DNA of 64,000 bases from an uncultured Bacteroidales bacterium (GTDB lineage: Bacteria; Bacteroidota; Bacteroidia; Bacteroidales; FEN-979). This document shows positions 1 to 9,328 of the stretch, piece after piece. Each line of letters begins with the position of its first letter. The stretch's first letter is position 1. The DNA lies in assembly GCA_903887775.1 (NCBI GenBank), contig CAISRB010000011.1:62001-126000 (forward strand), written 5' to 3'. Position numbers and translations under genes: made by a program. The notes beneath the pieces were generated by a model. It saw only the letters and a list, made by a program, of their open reading frames with translations, searched no databases and was not told where the DNA came from.

Positions 1-1034
1 GTCTCAGTGAGACCGTAACCTATTGCGTAAGGGAATTTTGCTTCGATAAGAAACTTCTCAACAGTGCGGTTTAGCTTCGCTCCGCCGACGCCAAAGAAAT
101 GAAGTTCTCCTCCAAAGGTCTGCATCAACTTTTTCCCTGCTGCGATATTAAGCAGTTTCCTTATAAATGGAATGTGAATCGCTGTATGAAGGAAAATATT
201 CTTTTTAAAGGCAGGTTCTATGCGGTTTCTGAAAATCTTTTCAATGATGAGAGGCACAGTGAGCATAATTGTGGGCTTCACTTCCTGAAGGGCAGGAAGA
301 AGAACTGAAGGAGTTGGAGCTTTGCCCAGGTACCAGATACCTGCTCCCCTTAACATAGGCAGTACCATCCCGATAGTGTTCTCATAGGTGTGGGAAAGAG
401 GAAGCACGGAAAGAAAACGATCCGTTTCAACGATCTCCTGCACATGTCCGCTTTTATCGGCGGTGAAACAAATATTAAGGTGGGTCAGCATAACCCCTTT
501 TGATTTGCCTGTTGTTCCCGAAGTGTAAATAATGGAAGCAATGTCATCCTCCTGAACAATGTAATCATTTACAGGTTCGGCAAGAGGGTCAAATAAAGGG
601 TCACCAGGTTCGTTGCTTTTTAACAAGAAATCTTCTATCCTGATCCTTTTCGGGGCTATTTCAGCAGGGATTGAAGAAATTTTTGACTGTTGCCCCTCAG
701 AGAAAAAGATAGCTTTGGATTCGGAATGTTCAAGAATGTTTTTTACTTCATCGGGGTGGAAATCGGGAAGCAAAGGAACCGCAACAGCTCCCATGAAAGT
801 GACAGCGTAATAACTGGCTCCCCAGTTTGGCATTCCTGCACTCAGAATAGCGACTTTATCCCCGGGCCTGATACCTAGCTTTTCAAGCAAAGCCATAATA
901 GCCCTTATGCGGCGGTAAAGTTCCCCGTAAGTCAGAAGTTCACCTCCCAACATCGCCATGGCATTACGTTCGCTGTGTTTGCCAAGGGTATGAAGGAATG
1001 CTGCGGGGAGAGTATATCCGGCTTTTGAAACCAT
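1..1034 (-). CDS. long-chain acyl-CoA synthetase (AMP-forming), N-terminal part
   Basis: Activates a fatty acid to acyl-AMP and then acyl-CoA. The reading frame starts at the ATG at 1034-1032 (protein begins MVSKAGYTLPAAF) and stays open to the left edge, giving 344 complete codons of a family that is usually about 550-640 residues, so the C-terminal part is missing from the window. The AMP-binding P-loop signature IIYTSGTTGKSKGVM is read at about 540-488, and the last codons read YAIGYGLTET, the adenylate-forming motif that normally follows about 150 residues later. The long 'eukaryotic-type' FadD15/ACSBG-like group is the best fit. A promoter with both boxes lies immediately upstream on the minus strand (1056-1087). 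The acid substrate cannot be told from this part. Confidence 0.9.
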   Translation of the reverse strand, partial: MVSKAGYTLPAAFLHTLGKHSERNAMAMLGGELLTYGELYRRIRAIMALLEKLGIRPGDKVAILSAGMPNWGASYYAVTFMGAVAVPLLPDFHPDEVKNILEHSESKAIFFSEGQQSKISSIPAEIAPKRIRIEDFLLKSNEPGDPLFDPLAEPVNDYIVQEDDIASIIYTSGTTGKSKGVMLTHLNICFTADKSGHVQEIVETDRFLSVLPLSHTYENTIGMVLPMLRGAGIWYLGKAPTPSVLLPALQEVKPTIMLTVPLIIEKIFRNRIEPAFKKNIFLHTAIHIPFIRKLLNIAAGKKLMQTFGGELHFFGVGGAKLNRTVEKFLIEAKFPYAIGYGLTE

Positions 1035-1055
1035 CAAAACCTGTTAAATACTTTG

Positions 1056-1087
1056 CAAATATACAAATAATTGGCTACCGATGTCAA
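1056..1087 (-). promoter_or_regulatory. Bacteroidetes-type promoter of the acyl-CoA ligase
   Basis: On the minus strand the -7 box TATATTTG (1063-1056) matches the TAnnTTTG consensus exactly, and a TTG at 1087-1085 lies 21 bases upstream, the spacing expected for the -33 element of the Bacteroidetes primary sigma factor. The start codon at 1034 follows about 15 bases after the predicted transcription start. Confidence 0.6.
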
Positions 1088-1114
1088 GGTCCCCTGGCCG
1101 AGTGATTCTTTTTG

Positions 1115-1122
1115 TAAATTTG
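1115..1122 (+). promoter_or_regulatory. -7 box for the SAM-hydrolase-like lipoprotein gene
   Basis: TAAATTTG matches TAnnTTTG exactly and would place transcription start near 1129, downstream of the first possible ATG (1081) and about 36 bases before the ATG at 1165. It therefore supports 1165 as the real start of the next gene. No clear -33 box is visible. Confidence 0.45.
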
Positions 1123-1164
1123 CCCATTGTTTTCCCATCAAAATTTCCGAAGTTAAGACCCGAT

Positions 1165-2037
1165 ATGAAATCATTGAAATTGCTGATATTTACTTCCTTT
1201 TTGATGCTTCTCTTTGCTGCATCCTGTAATAAAGCCAACGTTACACCTTCAACAAAAACGGGAACAACCCTGGTTATCGTTTCAGACAATGAACCAAGCA
1301 GTGAAATTATCGTAGGTATATGCGGAGCTGTGCGGTCGGTAAACCCCTCAATGGAAGTTCAGTTTTACCAGTCAAAAGCTTTTGATATACCACAGGGGGC
1401 GTATTTATTGTATTATGTAATGCTGAATTATCCTAAGGGGACTTACATAGCCGGTATTCTTGAACCAGGCGTTTCCAGCAAAAGGATTGTTTACAAAGCG
1501 GATGATGATTTTATCCTTGCACCTGATAATATGTTGTCGACCCGTATATTTAATTATTCCCCGGTTTCGCAATGTTATTTTATTGATAATCCGGCAGTGC
1601 TTCAGGGTGCACAACCATCGACCCTTTCATTTGAGGAATTCTACAAAAGGGCGATAATCTCGCTGATATCAGGCACTTCGCTTTCAACTTTCGGTTCAGT
1701 TTGCCAAAATCCCCAGAAATTTACCGTTCAGGAGCCTATGCTATGGAAGGACACGATCAAAGGGGAGGTATTGTTTGTTGATAACTTTGGTAACTGCACG
1801 ACCAATATTCCTCAAAGCCTGACTTCAAATATACCATTAGGAACTGTTTATAAGCTGATGTCTGATACCACTACTTTAAGCATAGTACTGGGAGTGAATT
1901 ATTCATCGGTACCAACGGGTAATAACGTTTGTTTTATTAACAGTTCTCAACGCCTGGAACTTTCGATCAACATGGGTAATTTTTCTGAAAAATATCATAT
2001 GGTGGCAAATTCGAAGGTGTTCATGAAGAGAAATTAA
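1165..2037 (+). CDS. SAM hydrolase / SAM hydroxide adenosyltransferase (DUF62) family lipoprotein
   Basis: Resembles the DUF62 family, whose characterised members hydrolyse S-adenosylmethionine to adenosine and methionine. The N-terminal domain shows the family pattern in degenerate form: an aspartate near the start (IVSDNE where most members have TDFG), NYPKGTYIAGILEPGVSS, then FILAPDNML. The C-terminal beta-barrel shows LFVDNFGNCTTNI. I start at the ATG at 1165, not 1081, because this gives a clean lipoprotein signal (MKSLKLLIFTSFLMLLFAASC, Cys 21) and lies after the -7 box. About 290 residues, slightly longer than the family norm. A lipid anchor is odd for an enzyme whose substrate is cytosolic; with the FG of the signature lost, it may bind a nucleoside or another ligand instead. 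The GH144 gene follows after 42 bases. Confidence 0.75.
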   Translation: MKSLKLLIFTSFLMLLFAASCNKANVTPSTKTGTTLVIVSDNEPSSEIIVGICGAVRSVNPSMEVQFYQSKAFDIPQGAYLLYYVMLNYPKGTYIAGILEPGVSSKRIVYKADDDFILAPDNMLSTRIFNYSPVSQCYFIDNPAVLQGAQPSTLSFEEFYKRAIISLISGTSLSTFGSVCQNPQKFTVQEPMLWKDTIKGEVLFVDNFGNCTTNIPQSLTSNIPLGTVYKLMSDTTTLSIVLGVNYSSVPTGNNVCFINSSQRLELSINMGNFSEKYHMVANSKVFMKRN

Positions 2038-2079
2038 ACGATAATGCTGAATTGCGGCTTTGGTATTAACTTTGCATCT

Positions 2080-4509
2080 ATGAAAAAAAACAATTTCACC
2101 CGTCAGAATATCCCTCAGCGAACAAGTACCACCATTGTTTTTCTTATCCTGATCGCGTTGGGGATGATCCTTCCTTTTTCCCGCGGGAATGCCCAGACAT
2201 GGCTCTATTTCCAGGATAGCCCAAATCCTGATTATTACGATTTCAGCTGGATGGAACAGTATGCTCCAAGTTCGGTTGAGATCATCCAGACCGGAGCACC
2301 ACGTTTCCCGGTAGAATCTGTCATTCCGGCCCAGCAGGGCATCAATTCGCTCAAGCTTCACTGGACTTCGAAAACCGGGGGCAACTGGTATGCGATTGCT
2401 GCCGGTATGGACTGGACTGCGAAGGATATATCCACAGCAGATACCCTTACTTTTTTCTTCATGTCGGAAACCGGATTGGCAAAGGATTACCTGCCGAAGG
2501 TTTTTTTTGAAGATGTCAGCAACACGAAGTCCTCGTTCTTCAGCATCTCGCCTTACACCGGTGATCTCCAACCGGGGATCTGGACCCAGATCAAAATGCC
2601 CATGAACATTTTCCTGACTGCCGGTGATCCGATGGATTACACGAAGATAAAAACAGTGGGGTATACGCAGGACGCAGCTGACGGAGCGGAGCACACCATT
2701 TACGTCGATGATGTGAGGGTTTACAAAGGAAGGGGTTTTTCGCCGCCTGTATCCGCACCGAAGGGCGTTGTGGCAAAAGGATATGAAAATCACATCTTCC
2801 TCTCCTGGACACCCAATCCGGAATCAAATGTAAGTGGATATGAGATATACCGGTCGACCAATGGAGGTCAGACTTTCACGCGTGTAGGAATGGCCGATAC
2901 CGACATTTGCATGTTTACGGATGATGTTAAATCGATGAGTCATAATACACCTATTTACTATTATTTAAGAGCTCTGAATGATGTCAACCAGCCGTCCCCT
3001 CCTTCAGATACGGTTAATGCAAGTACCCGGGTCCTGACGGATGATGAGTTGATGGATATGGTACAGGAAGCCACCTTCAGGTATTTCTGGGATTACGCTC
3101 ATCCTGCATCAGGCATGATCAGGGAGAGGCTTGGTTCGGGAGATGTTGTGACGACCGGAGGATCTGGTTTTGGTGTCATGGCCATCCTTGTCGGGATTGA
3201 GCGCGGATTCATAACGCGAGCACAGGGGTCGGAACGGATGCTGAAGATCCTCAATTTTCTGAAGAATGCCGACCGGTTTCATGGTGTCTGGTCCCACTGG
3301 ATCGATGGCAACACAGGAAAAGTGATTCCTTTCGGAACAGAGGATAACGGGGGGGACCTGGTCGAAACAGCATTCATGATCCAGGGGCTATTGGCAGCCA
3401 GGCAGTATTTTGATCAGCAAAATACGCAGGAACAGCAGGTCAGGGATCTGACAACGGAGCTCTGGCAGGCGGTTGAATGGGACTGGTACCGTAAGAACAA
3501 CAGCAGTGTGCTTTACTGGCACTGGTCACCTACTTATGGCTGGACCATTAATATGCAAATCCGCGGCTTCAATGAAGCCATGATAATTTATATCCTGGCC
3601 ATTGCCTCTCCGACACACGGAGTCCCGGCTTCTCTCTGGAAAACCGGATGGGCAGGAGAATCCTACTACAGGAACGGTGGGACTTTTTATGGATACAAAC
3701 TGGAGGTGGGATGGGACTATGGCGGGCCTCTTTTCTTCACACATTACTCTTTTTTAGGGTTTGATCCGCGGTACAAGCGCGACGATTACACCAATTACTT
3801 TAAAAATAACAGGAACATCACACTGGTCGACCAGGCTTACTGCAAGGATAACCCGTTGAATTACCCGGGTTACAGCGCCTCCTGCTGGGGATTGACGGCC
3901 AGTGATGACCCTGACGGGTACGCGGTTCACGAACCCATCACTTCCCGTGATAACGGAACCATCACCCCTTCGGCGGCATTATCTGCCATGCCTTATGCGC
4001 CTGACGAATCAAAGGCAGCGCTGAAGCACTTTTACCTTGACCGAAGCAATAAAATCTGGGGGAATTTTGGCTTTATCGATGCCTTTAACCTCCAGGCAAA
4101 CTGGTATGCAACTTCCTATCTGGCGATTGATCAGGGGCCGATCATTGACATGATCGAGAACTACCGTACAGGATTGCTCTGGCGACTTTTTATGGCAAAC
4201 CAGGAGATCAAGCCGGCCCTCGATGCCATTGGATTTGTTGCGGATTCCGCGAGCAGCATTCAGGATCATGACCAGACAGGCCATATTTCATGTTTTCCTA
4301 ACCCAGTTAAGGATGTGCTGAACATAGTAAATACAAAAAACGTTTCCAAAATCATCATCACCAGTATACTTGGTCAGCAAGTGCGGGTTTTTGAAAATCT
4401 CAGCCGCAATGAACTGCAGCTGCGCGTAAATGACTTAGTAAGCGGCCTGTACCATGTCAGCCTGTACAACGGTACTCAGTTTACATCCCTGAAATTTCTT
4501 AAGGAATAA
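2080..4509 (+). CDS. secreted GH144-like endo-beta-1,2-glucanase with Fn3 and T9SS sorting domains
   Basis: Probable endo-acting beta-1,2-glucanase. I use the ATG at 2080 (residue 13 of the longest frame) because it opens a signal peptide ending near FSRGNAQT. In 809 residues the order is: signal peptide; a beta-rich carbohydrate-binding-like region to about 230; a fibronectin type III domain at about 235-320 (VSGYEIYRSTNGG, YYYLRALND); a glycoamylase-like (PF10091/GH144) alpha/alpha-barrel at about 325-710 with FRYFWDYAHP, VTTGGSGFGVMAI, GTEDNGGDLVETAFMIQGLL and FGFIDAFN; then a T9SS type A C-terminal domain (FPNPVKDVLNI ... SGLYHVSL) in the last 75 residues. It is therefore expected to be exported by T9SS to the surface or medium. 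Together with the GH3 gene downstream it suggests beta-1,2-glucan (sophorose-type) breakdown; activity is inferred from family membership. Confidence 0.88.
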   Translation: MKKNNFTRQNIPQRTSTTIVFLILIALGMILPFSRGNAQTWLYFQDSPNPDYYDFSWMEQYAPSSVEIIQTGAPRFPVESVIPAQQGINSLKLHWTSKTGGNWYAIAAGMDWTAKDISTADTLTFFFMSETGLAKDYLPKVFFEDVSNTKSSFFSISPYTGDLQPGIWTQIKMPMNIFLTAGDPMDYTKIKTVGYTQDAADGAEHTIYVDDVRVYKGRGFSPPVSAPKGVVAKGYENHIFLSWTPNPESNVSGYEIYRSTNGGQTFTRVGMADTDICMFTDDVKSMSHNTPIYYYLRALNDVNQPSPPSDTVNASTRVLTDDELMDMVQEATFRYFWDYAHPASGMIRERLGSGDVVTTGGSGFGVMAILVGIERGFITRAQGSERMLKILNFLKNADRFHGVWSHWIDGNTGKVIPFGTEDNGGDLVETAFMIQGLLAARQYFDQQNTQEQQVRDLTTELWQAVEWDWYRKNNSSVLYWHWSPTYGWTINMQIRGFNEAMIIYILAIASPTHGVPASLWKTGWAGESYYRNGGTFYGYKLEVGWDYGGPLFFTHYSFLGFDPRYKRDDYTNYFKNNRNITLVDQAYCKDNPLNYPGYSASCWGLTASDDPDGYAVHEPITSRDNGTITPSAALSAMPYAPDESKAALKHFYLDRSNKIWGNFGFIDAFNLQANWYATSYLAIDQGPIIDMIENYRTGLLWRLFMANQEIKPALDAIGFVADSASSIQDHDQTGHISCFPNPVKDVLNIVNTKNVSKIIITSILGQQVRVFENLSRNELQLRVNDLVSGLYHVSLYNGTQFTSLKFLKE

Positions 4510-4684
4510 TGCTAAATTCACCTGCGAAAATTTGTTTTTTGTATTTTATTTTTATTTAATTTGCAATCCATTTGCAAAATGTGTTTGTTTTATTTTATGA
4601 CACCCTTTATTGCCATTAAATCCAAAAACAAACACAGGAGTATTTAGTAAATTACCTGATAACCCCAAATTTAAAAAAAAAGTT
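4510..4684 (+). other. T-rich leader ahead of susC, no gene
   Basis: This 175-base gap is strongly T/A-rich and contains several TTTG-containing words (for example TTAATTTG and TGTGTTTG, each one mismatch from the -7 consensus). A promoter for susC is plausible here but no single pair of boxes stands out. No hairpin terminator for the GH144 gene was found, so read-through into susC is possible. Confidence 0.3.
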
Positions 4685-7600
4685 ATGAAGAAAAATCTAC
4701 CACGAAAACAAGTCATGGGCTGGTTCAGGAGCATGTTTTTGCTGTTGCTGGCCATCGCTTGTACTGCGGCATTCGGGCAGGACAGGAGCATCAGTGGTTC
4801 CGTAACTGACCGATCTACAAGTGAGTCATTACCGGGTGCAGCGGTATTGATCAAAGGAACCTCCATCGGCGTTGTGACCGACATGGATGGTAAATTTACC
4901 CTGAAAATTCCTTCGGGTGACAACATTTTGGTCATCAGTTATGTAGGATATGAGAGACAGGAAATTCTCATTGGCAACCAATTGGTATTTCGCATACAAA
5001 TGGTTCTTTCAAAAACTTCCCTTCAGGAAGTGGTTGTCGTTGGATACGGAAGTTCAAAGGTCAAGGATCTTACTTCATCAATCGTGACAATGAAAGCCGA
5101 TGAGATAAGCAAAACACCGTCCTCACAACCTATCAATGCCCTGCAGGGAAAAGTGGCAGGTGTGCAGGTGATATCGGCCGGTGGTCCTGGTGATTCGCCA
5201 ACACTCAGGATCCGTGGAGTCGGCTCATTCCCGGGAAGAGAAAACGAAGCACCCCTTTACGTGGTTGATGGAATGTTCTACGATAACATTGACTTTGTTT
5301 CTCCATCCGATATCGCTTCCATGTCGGTATTGAAGGATGCTTCCGCATCAGCTATCTATGGTGTAAGGGCTGCTAACGGGGTCGTTCTGATCGAAACAAA
5401 ATCAGGATCATACAACCAGAAACCTGAAATCACATATAATGGATATTTCGGATACCAGGTTGCCCAGAATGTATTGAAAATGGCCAATTCCCAGCAGTTT
5501 ACGCAGATGGCCATGGAATCCGGATCTGAAGCTGACAAAACGTTCATCCTGAACGCCATGCAGCGTTATGGCCGTAGCTATATTGACCCGAACATCCCGG
5601 CACCGAATACCGACTGGTATGGAGAAATTCTCAAGCCTGCCATGATTACAAACCAAAGTCTCAATTTTACAGGTGGCAATGATAAAGCAAGATACACCAT
5701 AGGAGGGGATTACTTCCTGCAGGATGGTATCATGAAAATGGACAACAAGTATGAACGATTCAACTTGCGTACCAAAGTGGATTTCAAGGCCACCAAATGG
5801 CTGACCATCGGAGGCAATTTCATCTTCAGCAATGCTTTAAAATACAACAACTATGCAGGAGCATGGAGCGATGCATATTATGCCGTACCGATCATGCCTG
5901 TTTATGATCCGTCGAATTTGCTTGCAACCCCGACGGCTTACTCGAATGCGCAGGATTTGGGGTACAGAAGTGGCCAGAATCCTTTTCCAAACATGGATAA
6001 TAATATTGACCGCATGAAAATCAAGAAGTTGCTTGCCAATTTCTACCTGGATTTCACTCTTATCCCGAAAACACTGACCTTTAAAACGACTTACAATTAC
6101 AGTTTTCAGTCAGTCGATCAGAGAATGATCAATTTACCCTGGTTCATCGGCAACAGCTTCCAGAACCCGGATGCGACCATCACGCGCTATCTTACGAATT
6201 ACAATGACTGGATATGGGACAATGTACTCACCTTCACAAAAAGTTTTGGGAAACACAACCTGACTGTGATGGGCGGTACTTCATTCAAGAATGAGTCCTT
6301 CACAATGCTTACGGCCCAGGGAAAGAATTTTCCTACAGGCATGGAACAATCCTGGTACATTAACCAGTCGACGGTCATCCCTGTGGAAGCAGTCAACGAC
6401 AATGGATCAGCTCAGTATGGCATGTCCTATTTCGGAAGAGTTGCTTATAACTACAAGGAAAAATATTTGCTTTACGCCACGATGCGTGCTGACGGGAGTA
6501 ACAAATACCAGCAAAAATGGGGATACTTCCCCACAGTAGGTGTGGGCTGGGTAATCACTGAAGAGAACTTCCTGAAAAACAACAAGGCATTGCCCTATTT
6601 CAAAATCAGGGGAAGCTGGGGACAACTTGGAAACGACAAGATTCAGGCCAGCGATGGCGCCTATACAACTTACGTAGTCAATACCACGATGGGTGGCGTC
6701 GTATACGGTGGAACGGTTGTGACCAATAGCTACTCGGAACTCAAATGGGAGATGACCCAGGAGTTCGATGCCGGCTTCACGGCGAAGTTTCTCACCAACA
6801 GGCTGTCAGCTGATTTTGACTATTACAACCGTACAACAAAAAATGCGGCTATTCCAGTTCAGATTCCACTGGTTGGCGGCAGTGTCTTAAAACCTGTCGG
6901 TTCTATCCGGAACTCAGGGGTTGAGTTAGCCCTCAACTGGAGTGATCAGGCTTTCAACGGCAAGTTCTCCTATAGTGTTGGTGCCAATTTCACCACACTG
7001 AAAAATCAGGCGACTGATCTTTACGGGCAGGATTATATCGATGGAGGCACTGCTGAATTTCGTCAGCGTACCTATGTTGGTCAGCCGCTGATGGCCTTCT
7101 ATGGCCGCCAGGTTGCCGGCGTATACCAGAATCAGGCCGAAATTAACGCGGATCCTGTTGCTATTGCAAACGGACTCGTCCCAGGCGATTTCAAGTATGT
7201 TGACCAGAACGGTGACGGAAAGATTGACGATGATGACCGGGTAATCCTGGGCTCTTATTTCCCAAGTTTCATATACGGTGGTGAAATCAATCTGAAGTAC
7301 CTGGGCATCGACCTTTCAGTCAGTGTTTATGGTCAGACAGGAAATAAAATCCTCAACCGCAAACGTGGCGAAGTCATCTGGACATCCGATGCAAACATGG
7401 ATGCCGACTTGGCAGTAAATCGTTGGCATGGCGATGGAACAACCAATAAATATCCTTCATCAGCCGGTTTGCGCAAAGGTTGGAACCAGAAAATGAGCGA
7501 TTTCTTTGTCGAAGACGGATCATTCTTCAGGATTCAGAACATTCAGTTAGGTTATACCCTTCAGAGCAAAAATTGGCTGAAAGGTAATTTCCCTGAAACC

Positions 7601-7738
7601 AGGATCTTTTTAACAGCCGAGCGTCCTCTGACCATTTTCAAATACCATGGTTTTACTCCGGAAGTTGCCAACGGCGTGGATAATCAAACATATCCGGTTG
7701 CAGCAGTATATACAATTGGCCTGAATGTTAAATTCTAA
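4685..7738 (+). CDS. SusC-family TonB-linked outer membrane glycan importer
   Basis: Outer membrane active transporter that imports oligosaccharides captured by its SusD partner. The ATG at 4685 is preferred over 4610 because it opens a signal peptide ending at AAFGQ, giving 1017 residues. Domains: carboxypeptidase-regulatory-like domain at about 30-110 (SISGSVTD ... GKFTLKIPSGD), TonB box and plug starting with LQEVVVVGYG and containing INALQGKVAGVQV, LRIRGVGSF, PLYVVDGM and AIYGVRAANGVVLIETK, then a beta-barrel ending in the aromatic-ended strand YTIGLNVKF. No N-terminal STN domain, so it is not expected to signal to an anti-sigma factor. susD follows after 18 bases. Length and features are normal for the family. 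Confidence 0.96.
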   Translation: MKKNLPRKQVMGWFRSMFLLLLAIACTAAFGQDRSISGSVTDRSTSESLPGAAVLIKGTSIGVVTDMDGKFTLKIPSGDNILVISYVGYERQEILIGNQLVFRIQMVLSKTSLQEVVVVGYGSSKVKDLTSSIVTMKADEISKTPSSQPINALQGKVAGVQVISAGGPGDSPTLRIRGVGSFPGRENEAPLYVVDGMFYDNIDFVSPSDIASMSVLKDASASAIYGVRAANGVVLIETKSGSYNQKPEITYNGYFGYQVAQNVLKMANSQQFTQMAMESGSEADKTFILNAMQRYGRSYIDPNIPAPNTDWYGEILKPAMITNQSLNFTGGNDKARYTIGGDYFLQDGIMKMDNKYERFNLRTKVDFKATKWLTIGGNFIFSNALKYNNYAGAWSDAYYAVPIMPVYDPSNLLATPTAYSNAQDLGYRSGQNPFPNMDNNIDRMKIKKLLANFYLDFTLIPKTLTFKTTYNYSFQSVDQRMINLPWFIGNSFQNPDATITRYLTNYNDWIWDNVLTFTKSFGKHNLTVMGGTSFKNESFTMLTAQGKNFPTGMEQSWYINQSTVIPVEAVNDNGSAQYGMSYFGRVAYNYKEKYLLYATMRADGSNKYQQKWGYFPTVGVGWVITEENFLKNNKALPYFKIRGSWGQLGNDKIQASDGAYTTYVVNTTMGGVVYGGTVVTNSYSELKWEMTQEFDAGFTAKFLTNRLSADFDYYNRTTKNAAIPVQIPLVGGSVLKPVGSIRNSGVELALNWSDQAFNGKFSYSVGANFTTLKNQATDLYGQDYIDGGTAEFRQRTYVGQPLMAFYGRQVAGVYQNQAEINADPVAIANGLVPGDFKYVDQNGDGKIDDDDRVILGSYFPSFIYGGEINLKYLGIDLSVSVYGQTGNKILNRKRGEVIWTSDANMDADLAVNRWHGDGTTNKYPSSAGLRKGWNQKMSDFFVEDGSFFRIQNIQLGYTLQSKNWLKGNFPETRIFLTAERPLTIFKYHGFTPEVANGVDNQTYPVAAVYTIGLNVKF

Positions 7739-7756
7739 TCTTTAAATTATTTACGT

Positions 7757-9292
7757 ATGAAAGCATATAAATATCTCATTTCAAGTATCTTGACACTTTT
7801 TTTCCTGGTTGGTATAACAGGGTGTGACAAGTACCTCAATGAACCACCTGAAAACACATCCTTCACTCAGCAGACCGATTATACCAAGAGTGAAAATATG
7901 AAACTTCCACTCATTGGGCTGTATGAAAAACAAAATATGGTAGACCTTGGTTGGTCCGATTTTCCGCTCATCTCTGTTCGCGGGGATGATGTGAATGCCG
8001 GTGGATCAGGTGACCAGCAGGATTTTTCAGAGACCGACAAGTACAATTACAACAAGGATTACTGGATGTACAATGCGTTATGGCAGGATTATTATTCCTA
8101 CATGATAACAGCCAATTCAGCGATGGAACAGATCGATCTTTACAAAGAGTATTCTCCCGATAAGGCACTGGCTGAGCAGTATAAAGCTGAGGCGAAAGTT
8201 TTAAAGGCGTGGTGGATGTTCCAGCTGAGCCGTGTGTGGGGGAATCTGCCGATACCTCCATCTTCCGACCCGACTGATTTGCTCACCGTCCCACTCACGA
8301 GTAAGGATGATATCATGAAGGCTATTTCGGGCTGGATGGATGAAGCGATTCCGAATTTACCGGCCATTAGGCCCAATGAACGCGCAGATCTCCCGGGTGG
8401 GGTAACCAAGTACACGGCTTATGCCATAAAGGCATTGGCCAACCTCGAATTGAAACAATATCAGGCCGTAGCCGATGCTGCCGGTGAAATCATCAATTCC
8501 TCAAGGTTTTCACTCGAACCCGACTTTTATCAGCTTTTCAAGATCAAAGGCAAACTGAACAATGAAAATCTCATGGAGATGCAGTATTCCGATCTTGGAC
8601 AAGGGTCGGGTGACAATTATTATTATCTGTTCTCATTCTTCGGACCCCAGGGATGGACTCCCAAAGTAGAAGGTTCAGCCGACGGATGGGGCTTCTGGGA
8701 ACCCAGTATTAAGTGGATAAAATTCATGCTTGACCGGGGTGAATATATCCGGTTGCAGACCAGCGTACTTTTCACCGACAGGGGTATTGCCGAGATCAAA
8801 AAAGATCCGAATTATGCCACGTTGCCATCATGGATCTCGAATATTACTCCTTCTGGGGATAAGATCAATGATTTCGCCCGCGAGATGTTTTGCAGCGGAA
8901 AGCATTATCTTCCGACCGATCAGCTGACCCCGGGCAGGGTTACTTATGGAACCAATAAAAACTTCCAGTGTATCCGCTATGCTGAAGTGCTTCTCATGTA
9001 TGCTGAAGCACTTACCCAGGGAGCTTCCGGTACTGCCGGATCTGCAGCTCAGGCAGTCAACATCGTCAGAGCAAGGGCTGGCCTGCCCCTGCTGTCAGGA
9101 GTAACCCTTGACCAGGTGATGGATGAAAAGTTTGCCGAACTTGCCATGGAGTGGGGAACCCGCTTTTTTGACATGGTCAGACTTGGCAGGATCAACGAGC
9201 TGAGTTATGAAGGAAGGACGTTTACGACGGATAAAACCTTCCTTCCTTATCCTCAGAACCAGGTGGACCAGCTTCCAATCCTTCGGAAGTAG
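7757..9292 (+). CDS. SusD/RagB-family glycan-binding lipoprotein
   Basis: Surface lipoprotein that lids the SusC barrel and binds the glycan. The 511-residue protein has a lipoprotein signal (FFLVGITGC, Cys 23 followed by DKYLNEPPEN). The N-terminal TPR-like half contains KAEAKVLKAWWMFQLSRVWG, a typical SusD motif, and the C-terminal half contains CIRYAEVLLMYAEAL and VRARAGLPLL, then ELAMEWGTRFFDMVRLG, all hallmarks of the family. It is tightly linked to susC and shares its operon. Ligand specificity is inferred only from the neighbouring hydrolases. Confidence 0.96.
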   Translation: MKAYKYLISSILTLFFLVGITGCDKYLNEPPENTSFTQQTDYTKSENMKLPLIGLYEKQNMVDLGWSDFPLISVRGDDVNAGGSGDQQDFSETDKYNYNKDYWMYNALWQDYYSYMITANSAMEQIDLYKEYSPDKALAEQYKAEAKVLKAWWMFQLSRVWGNLPIPPSSDPTDLLTVPLTSKDDIMKAISGWMDEAIPNLPAIRPNERADLPGGVTKYTAYAIKALANLELKQYQAVADAAGEIINSSRFSLEPDFYQLFKIKGKLNNENLMEMQYSDLGQGSGDNYYYLFSFFGPQGWTPKVEGSADGWGFWEPSIKWIKFMLDRGEYIRLQTSVLFTDRGIAEIKKDPNYATLPSWISNITPSGDKINDFAREMFCSGKHYLPTDQLTPGRVTYGTNKNFQCIRYAEVLLMYAEALTQGASGTAGSAAQAVNIVRARAGLPLLSGVTLDQVMDEKFAELAMEWGTRFFDMVRLGRINELSYEGRTFTTDKTFLPYPQNQVDQLPILRK

Positions 9293-9328
9293 CTCTCTAT
9301 GAATAGTTGAACATTTAAAATATATAAC

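Noticed and set aside
1081-1164. 28-residue extension of the SAM-hydrolase-like gene
   Set aside because: It lies upstream of the predicted transcription start, and ATG 1165 begins a proper lipoprotein signal.
1903-2793. 296-codon open frame on the minus strand
   Set aside because: It lies antisense to the SAM-hydrolase-like and GH144 genes, has no recognisable domain, and its composition follows from the coding strand.
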